Made by a program: the position numbers and the translations under genes. Positions 7,334 through 11,458 of a DNA stretch of 11,458 bases are shown here, piece by piece. Each line of letters opens with the position of its first letter. The first letter of the stretch is position 1. Under the pieces are notes generated by a model. That model had not been told where the DNA came from, ran no database searches, and worked only from the letters and a program-made list of their open reading frames with translations. Origin of the DNA: DASVCZ01 sp036381335 (lineage in GTDB: Bacteria > Patescibacteriota > Microgenomatia > UBA1400 > PJMF01); NCBI GenBank assembly GCA_036381335.1, contig DASVCZ010000073.1, forward strand, positions 1-11,458, in the 5' to 3' direction.

Positions 7334-7504
7334 TACAGCAGTCAGAGTAGATTCAAGACACGCTCGACTCTACATCAAGTTCTCCACTGTAATTTATCGT
7401 CTTCTTTGTTCTCGCTCTCAAAATCACCTTTCCAAGGTAATAACGTATTCTAAGCTAGTGGTGACGGTGCTTTTGACGGTCTCTCATCTACTCTGACTGC
7501 TGTA
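7334..7504. repeat. Perfect 19-bp inverted repeat enclosing 133 bp
   Basis: The left arm TACAGCAGTCAGAGTAGAT (7334-7352) is the exact reverse complement of the right arm (7486-7504). The right arm contains the stop codon and last codons of the family 18 hydrolase gene. The left arm lies just upstream of the PBP-A core promoter. Both outer ends are TA. The enclosed 133 bp has no plausible gene. It contains a short hairpin (ACCTTTCCAAGGT, 7426-7438) and two copies of TGACGGT (7462-7468 and 7474-7480). The repeat was checked base by base. What it does is not known: an invertible segment, a small TIR element and a long-range RNA stem all fit. Confidence 0.9.
7354..7374 (-). promoter_or_regulatory. 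Block shared with the PBP-B upstream region (copy 1)
   Basis: On the - strand this segment carries AGTCGAGCGTGTCTTG. It matches 11269-11289 at 17 of 21 positions, and all four differences are transitions. It lies about 73 bp upstream of the most upstream PBP-A start (TTG 7281), a distance similar to that of copy 2. It is either a shared regulatory site or a remnant from duplication of the PBP gene with its upstream region. Confidence 0.45.
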
Positions 7505-8765
7505 GTAACACCTTCCGATTAATAACATCCCACAGCTCGCGACTGTCACCTTCGTACCCCAGGGCCCAAATAGCGATGCCGCCTAAATCCAGTTGATTCA
7601 CAAAATCAAGCTTGTACGACAGTGAACGCGAGTTTTCGTAGTAGATGATATACGTTTCACCACCTTTTTCATACGTTAAATAGGGAGACAACGCCTCTTC
7701 ATTCCAGTTTTCCTGAATCGCTAACTCAGTTTTTTGGGCCAATAATTCTTGCACATACTTGAACGTGGCGGTGCTGCCCGTTTGGGGAAAGGTATTGGAT
7801 TGAGCATCGCGGGTCGTCGTTTGCCAGCCGTATCCATAGAAAGGTACTCCCAATAATATCTTTTGGCTGGGCACCTTTTTCAGGAAACCCGCTAGATGTT
7901 CGCTAATGTCACTATCCCACAGTTCCTTGCCACCAAAGAGGGGTGCTACTGGGCCAGCTTGAGTGGAAGACTTGCGATGAAAGTCATACGCCATGACGAT
8001 AATGTAGTCTACTTCGGGGGCAATGGCCGCCACATCCCACAAGGTGTAGTTGGTGCCCGCCCCGGCATACATATCGATACTCAGTTGTGTGTTGCGATAC
8101 TTAGTATCCAAATGAGTATTCACCTTTTGGACAAAGGTTGTTAATTGCTGACGCAAGTGATCGGTGACTTCACCCGAGTACTCAATGTCAATATTAACTC
8201 CAGAAAAAGGGTAGGCTAATAGTACCGAATCGAGTGAATCGAGGAATCGATCTTGAGCTGCTTCGGAGTTGAGAAAGCTAACGATATCATCATTGTCAAA
8301 TTGCGAGACCACTAAATCAACCCGCTTGCCGTCATCAAGCAGTCGTGAACTGACGTCCAAAAATTGGTCCGACTTTAATCGGTTGTACCCGGGCTCGGTG
8401 TGATCACCTTCTTGCAAAATAATGGCTCCATCGCCGCCGATAGTCAAAGAAAAGTAGCTCAAGGTGGTCAGTTCTGGTTGAAGGGCTAGATCATTAAAGT
8501 TCCAGTAGGGCAAAAAGCCATAGACAATTTTCTCGCTGGTGGCGCCCAGTGTTTCTCCAGAGAGAAATCTAAAGGTAGCAGCCGAATTAAGCGGTGAAAG
8601 TAACGGCAATGGGTTAGCCCACCAAGCAAAAACCAGGACGCCCGTGACTAAAAGCAAGCTGACAACTAGGCCCAGCTTTTTTTTCCAAGTCAACCAAGAC
8701 CGGCGAGAAGGAGCGGGCGAAGGGGCAGTGTCTGGTACATATTTAGTAAAAATCTCAGTCATCAT
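7488..8765 (-). CDS. Membrane-anchored family 18 glycosyl hydrolase, probable peptidoglycan hydrolase
   Basis: The protein has 425 residues from ATG 8765; ATG 8762 and an upstream GTG at 8798 are alternatives. A Pro/Ser-rich cytoplasmic head (1-30) leads to a membrane helix at about 31-50, then a GH18 TIM barrel from about 78 to the end. The catalytic strand reads SGVNIDIEY, with Asp193 and the acid/base Glu195 of the DxE pair present. The first Asp of the classical DGxDxDxE is Ser188 and the second is Asn191; Asn there is common in the spore-type (YaaH/SleL-like) branch. Other GH18 marks are MAYDFH (Tyr260, Asp261), GVPFYGYGW and IAIWALGYE (Trp400). Members cleave beta-1,4 GlcNAc linkages by substrate-assisted catalysis. 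Given two PBP neighbours, an N-acetylglucosaminidase acting on peptidoglycan is the likeliest role. No LysM domain is seen. The start overlaps the PBP-B stop (ATGATGACTGA), so translation is coupled. Confidence 0.9.
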   Translation of the reverse strand: MMTEIFTKYVPDTAPSPAPSRRSWLTWKKKLGLVVSLLLVTGVLVFAWWANPLPLLSPLNSAATFRFLSGETLGATSEKIVYGFLPYWNFNDLALQPELTTLSYFSLTIGGDGAIILQEGDHTEPGYNRLKSDQFLDVSSRLLDDGKRVDLVVSQFDNDDIVSFLNSEAAQDRFLDSLDSVLLAYPFSGVNIDIEYSGEVTDHLRQQLTTFVQKVNTHLDTKYRNTQLSIDMYAGAGTNYTLWDVAAIAPEVDYIIVMAYDFHRKSSTQAGPVAPLFGGKELWDSDISEHLAGFLKKVPSQKILLGVPFYGYGWQTTTRDAQSNTFPQTGSTATFKYVQELLAQKTELAIQENWNEEALSPYLTYEKGGETYIIYYENSRSLSYKLDFVNQLDLGGIAIWALGYEGDSRELWDVINRKVLLQQSE

Positions 8766-11190
8766 TATGTTGATTTTGCTCGTCATTCCGTCGCTCACCT
8801 GATTCTGAGGATTGTTGGCCTTGAACTTGTCCGGACTCGTTACGAATCACATTTTGTTCGTACTGAGGCGTGCCATCTTCATTGGTCGGTCTTGAGCAGT
8901 CAAGACAATATTCATCAGTTACCGGATCTTGATAGAAAGTATGCTCTTCCAAGACGAGTCCTTCAGCTTGCTCGCCAAAGGCAGGCGGCAAACCGGTTTC
9001 TGGTTTAATCCAGGTTTGTTTTTTATAGGTTTGTGATTGTGAAGGATGACTTTCTTTCCAAAAGAGTTCTGTATATCTCACTTGGCAAGAATCACCATCG
9101 GCCGGGGGAAAACCATGCGCACACACGCCGGTGGAAGTCACATCAATTGGCTTCTCTTGCCAGACAGATTCTTTACCTTGCAAAATATAACTCATGATAT
9201 CGTTCCAAATAGGGGCCGCTCCCGTCACACCCGACACCAGGTAAGGATTCATAGGCGTCCCATCATTATTACCGACCCAAGTGATAACCAGATACTCTGG
9301 AGTAAAGCCGACTGTCCAGTTGTCTTTTAAGTCATTGGTAGTTCCCGTTTTAGCGCTCACAATTTGATTAGGGATTACTAATTCAGATTGAGCTCCAAAA
9401 GCTAGGCGGCGAGCATTATTATCTTGCATAATGTGGGAAGCTAAGTACGCGGGAGCTCGGTCCATAACTCTAGTCAAATCACCTTGGTTGGTATCAGTGT
9501 AGACATCAGTCAGATACTCTAAATCTTGTTGCCTCTGGTCCACGTTTAAAGTGTACACTTGCTCACCTCGGTAATCTTCAATTTCTAAAATAGGCGAAAA
9601 AGGCACTTTTACCCCTTGGTTAGCCAGCACGCTAAAGGCTTGGGCCAAATCAATCATTCGGACTTCTCCGCCGCCTAACGTTAACGATAAGCCATAGCGA
9701 GAGGGATCGACCCAACTAGTGATACCCATGGCTCGGGCTTGGGAAATGAATGTTTCTAAACCGACCGCTTTCAATCCCTTCACCGCTGGGATATTCAAAG
9801 AGTTGCCTAGTGAATCACGGACGCTGACCGGACCTTTAAACGAGCCATCATAGTTTTTGGGACAGTATGGTTTTTGGCCCGGAACTTCAAAACAAGTAGG
9901 GACATCGAGCAAGACCGTCCCAGGATTGAGAATTTTTTCTTGAAAAGCCGTCGCATACATAATAGGTTTGATGGAAGAACCTGGCTGGCGTTCAGCTAGG
10001 GTGACGTTGACTTGGCCGTCGTTGGCGGTGTCAAAATAATCCCGAGAGCCGACCATCGCCAAGATTTCTCCAGTATTGGGTTTGACTACCAAGGCAGCGC
10101 CGTTGCCGACGCTATAACGCTCCAAACTATTGACTTCAGCCGAGACGGAGGCTTGGACTACTTCTTGAAGCGGCAGGTCTAGAGAAGTGGTTACCCGGAG
10201 GCCGCCCTTTTCTACCGTCTCCACGCCGTATTGCTCATAGAGGAGATCTCGCACGTAAAATACAAAGTGAGGAGCTTTAATTTCATCTTTATTAATGGCG
10301 TAGGTCAAAGCTTGGGCTTCGGCTTCAGCAGCTTGGAGTTCAGTAATGTACCCATCTTCTACCATTCGGCGCAAGACCTCTTTTTGACGTTCTTTGGCGG
10401 CTTGAGCGTTAGAACCAAACGGTGAGTAACGACTAGGTGCTTGAGGTAAGCCTGCCAACAAGGCGGCTTCGGCAATGGTTAATTCTTTGGCAGGTTTAGC
10501 AAAGTAGCGTTGGGCGGCAGATTCAATTCCCACCGCTGTTCCACCATAAGAAATATAGTTTAAGTACATTTCTAAAATATCGTTTTTGGAATACAGAATT
10601 TCAGTGAAAACGGCCAAGATGGCTTCTTTAATTTTTCTTACTAAAGATCTTTCATTGGTAAGAAGGGCATTTTTAACTAGTTGTTGAGTGATGGTAGAAC
10701 CACCCTCGATGCTTTCGCCCTGCAAGTTATTAATAAAAGCTCGAGTAATACCAACTACGTCAAAACCAAGGTGGTGGTAAAAGCGACGGTCTTCGATAGC
10801 AATAGTGGCTTGTAAGACATGGGGTGGCAGATCTGCTACTTCAATAGGGATCCGGTGCTCGTCGGCAAAAATTTCGTAGAGCAAGGTGCCGTTACGATCA
10901 AAAATCTGGGTACTGACGGCAAAGTTATCTTTAGATGTCAGCCGAGTCGGTGATGGTAAATCGCGCAACAAATACAGGGTCCCCACGATCGCGATCAAGA
11001 CCAAAAGCAAAGAACTATAGCGGATATAACGATTTCGCCAGGGGTAGGTTACTTTCCTGATGACTGGATTTTTTAGCCACCTGGAGGTAGTTTTTTTAGT
11101 CGTCGAATCTTGGTGATTGGACTGGGATTTTTCTTTTTTAGTGGACCACAACCGAGCCCACTTTTTTGACAGATCTAGTTTCATACGCAT
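8755..11190 (-). CDS. Class A penicillin-binding protein (PBP1A-type), PBP-B
   Basis: This bifunctional peptidoglycan synthase has 811 residues. A basic cytoplasmic head of about 55 residues precedes the membrane helix (about 58-75, SSLLLVLIAIVGTLYLL). The GT51 domain shows AIEDRRFYHHLGF (catalytic Glu133), GGSTITQQLVKN (163-174), RKIKEA and ILEMYLNYISYGGTAVGIESAAQRYF. The transpeptidase shows SSIK (Ser405, Lys408), SLN (464-466) and KTGTT (614-618). Both active sites look complete. Cysteines outside the membrane come in pairs (433/443, 690/702, 762/765). The last 40 residues are Gln, Glu, Asn and Asp rich and look disordered. ATG 11190 suits a leaderless promoter (GATAAT ends 8 nt before it). 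ATG 11184 is the alternative, with GAAGG 9 nt upstream. It is the first gene of the wall cluster and is coupled to the hydrolase gene. Compared with PBP-A it lacks the long basic extension. Confidence 0.95.
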   Translation of the reverse strand: MRMKLDLSKKWARLWSTKKEKSQSNHQDSTTKKTTSRWLKNPVIRKVTYPWRNRYIRYSSLLLVLIAIVGTLYLLRDLPSPTRLTSKDNFAVSTQIFDRNGTLLYEIFADEHRIPIEVADLPPHVLQATIAIEDRRFYHHLGFDVVGITRAFINNLQGESIEGGSTITQQLVKNALLTNERSLVRKIKEAILAVFTEILYSKNDILEMYLNYISYGGTAVGIESAAQRYFAKPAKELTIAEAALLAGLPQAPSRYSPFGSNAQAAKERQKEVLRRMVEDGYITELQAAEAEAQALTYAINKDEIKAPHFVFYVRDLLYEQYGVETVEKGGLRVTTSLDLPLQEVVQASVSAEVNSLERYSVGNGAALVVKPNTGEILAMVGSRDYFDTANDGQVNVTLAERQPGSSIKPIMYATAFQEKILNPGTVLLDVPTCFEVPGQKPYCPKNYDGSFKGPVSVRDSLGNSLNIPAVKGLKAVGLETFISQARAMGITSWVDPSRYGLSLTLGGGEVRMIDLAQAFSVLANQGVKVPFSPILEIEDYRGEQVYTLNVDQRQQDLEYLTDVYTDTNQGDLTRVMDRAPAYLASHIMQDNNARRLAFGAQSELVIPNQIVSAKTGTTNDLKDNWTVGFTPEYLVITWVGNNDGTPMNPYLVSGVTGAAPIWNDIMSYILQGKESVWQEKPIDVTSTGVCAHGFPPADGDSCQVRYTELFWKESHPSQSQTYKKQTWIKPETGLPPAFGEQAEGLVLEEHTFYQDPVTDEYCLDCSRPTNEDGTPQYEQNVIRNESGQVQGQQSSESGERRNDEQNQHNDD

Positions 11191-11198
11191 GAGCCTTC

Positions 11199-11228
11199 AT
11201 TATCTCGTACTTACCCAAGCAGTTGCAA
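11199..11228 (-). promoter_or_regulatory. Candidate PBP-B promoter (-35 TTGCAA, -10 GATAAT)
   Basis: On the - strand, TTGCAA (11223-11228) and GATAAT (11199-11204) are separated by 18 bp. The hexamer ends 8 nt before ATG 11190, so the mRNA would be leaderless or nearly so. The -35 lies inside a palindrome. Confidence 0.5.
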
Positions 11229-11230
11229 CT
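11221..11230. promoter_or_regulatory. Palindrome AGTTGCAACT over the PBP-B -35
   Basis: AGTTGCAACT is a perfect 10-bp palindrome that covers the proposed -35 hexamer. A dimeric regulator could bind here and block or aid RNA polymerase. No matching regulator gene is in the window. A further small inverted repeat (ACTTC/GAAGT, 11239-11253) lies just upstream. Confidence 0.35.
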
Positions 11231-11268
11231 CCAAACAGACTTCAAGTAGAAGTATTGCTTTTTCCAAA

Positions 11269-11289
11269 CAAGACACATTCGACTTTATA
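11269..11289 (-). promoter_or_regulatory. Block shared with the PBP-A upstream region (copy 2)
   Basis: On the - strand this segment carries AGTCGAATGTGTCTTG, and over 21 bp it matches 7354-7374 at 17 positions. It lies 79 bp upstream of the PBP-B start. A second, purine-rich similarity (11303-11337 on + against 7399-7432 on -) lies next to it in both regions but in opposite relative orientation. Confidence 0.45.
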
Positions 11290-11428
11290 AATTAAAACTA
11301 ATGAAAGGTGGCATTGGAGAGCGAAATAAGAAGAGATATCTGGAATGAGAAAAAAGTAAAGTGAGCGGGTCCCGAGTGTGAGAAGATGTTTTTCGTATAT
11401 CTGCACTGGCAACATGTGATTTCTGACA

Positions 11429-11434
11429 TATAAT
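11429..11434 (+). promoter_or_regulatory. Possible outward -10 (TATAAT) toward the right edge
   Basis: TATAAT on the + strand is 25 bp from the window end, with only a poor -35 (TGGCAA, 11407-11412). It would drive a divergent gene beyond the window. The rest of 11191-11458 has no supported gene; it includes a small palindrome, CGGGTCCCG, at 11366-11374. Confidence 0.25.
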
Positions 11435-11458
11435 TTGTGTATTCGTACTTCTTGCTTC

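Noticed and set aside
7324..7353. A + strand promoter (TTGACT, 18 bp, TAGATT) pointing into the inverted repeat
   Set aside because: The -10 match is modest and there is no gene downstream on that strand; it is relevant only if the segment inverts or an antisense RNA exists.
7420..7438. An intrinsic terminator for the hydrolase gene (ACCTT-GGA-AAGGT hairpin, then GATTTT on the - strand)
   Set aside because: The stem is only 5 bp and the T-run only four bases, too weak to call.
7455..7487. A 10-codon ORF on the - strand starting right after the hydrolase stop
   Set aside because: It is too short, has no ribosome binding site of its own and partly coincides with the repeat arm.
7334..7504. 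A confirmed MITE of the Tc1/IS630 type, based on TA at both ends of the inverted repeat
   Set aside because: The TA at each end is itself part of the palindromic match, no longer target duplication is seen, and no second full copy or transposase is in the window. It is kept only as one hypothesis.
11301..11348. A 15-codon ORF (ATG 11301 to TGA) behind a TATAAA sequence on the + strand
   Set aside because: It is too short, and the similar block upstream of PBP-A has no ATG in the matching place, so there is no sign of conserved coding.

Overview
The window looks like a chromosomal segment of a small-genome bacterium. My best guess is a member of the Candidate Phyla Radiation (Patescibacteria). 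The reasons are the mix of tiny lysine-rich membrane proteins, a bacterial PH-domain protein, a large PP2C-like/propeller protein of unknown function, and leaderless-looking promoters set directly against start codons. Lineage is inferred, not proven. UGA is used as a stop codon (PH-domain gene and the upstream PBP gene), which argues against the CPR groups that read UGA as glycine. I see no tRNA, rRNA, CRISPR array, transposase or phage gene.

Left part, + strand (1-4365). It starts with the 3' end of a membrane PH-domain (bPH2/DUF304-like) protein, overlapping by ATGA with a two-helix 83-residue membrane protein. A 667-residue bitopic protein follows: an N-terminal domain resembling a degenerate PP2C phosphatase, a proline-rich linker, one membrane helix, a helical stalk and a C-terminal beta-propeller-like domain. 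Then comes smpB (trans-translation) from its own extended -10 promoter, and a three-gene unit: an 86-residue membrane protein with a lysine-rich tail, cmk (cytidylate kinase), and a 71-residue protein with a lysine-rich head and one membrane helix.

Right part, - strand (4375-11190). This is a peptidoglycan cluster. Transcription order is a bifunctional class A penicillin-binding protein (called PBP-B here), a membrane-anchored family 18 glycosyl hydrolase whose start overlaps the PBP-B stop, and after a 206-bp gap a second class A PBP (PBP-A). Two synthases plus one likely hydrolase suggest a locus for building and trimming the wall. PBP-A is unusual in carrying about 275 residues of strongly basic cytoplasmic sequence ahead of its membrane helix.

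The most notable non-coding structure is in the gap between the hydrolase and PBP-A. A perfect 19-bp inverted repeat (7334-7352 and 7486-7504) encloses 133 bp, and its right arm includes the hydrolase stop codon. Short sequence blocks inside it recur upstream of PBP-B. An invertible segment, a small TIR-bearing element or a long-range RNA stem are all possible. The 268 bp right of PBP-B hold its promoter, a palindrome over the -35 region, and a possible outward promoter near the window edge.
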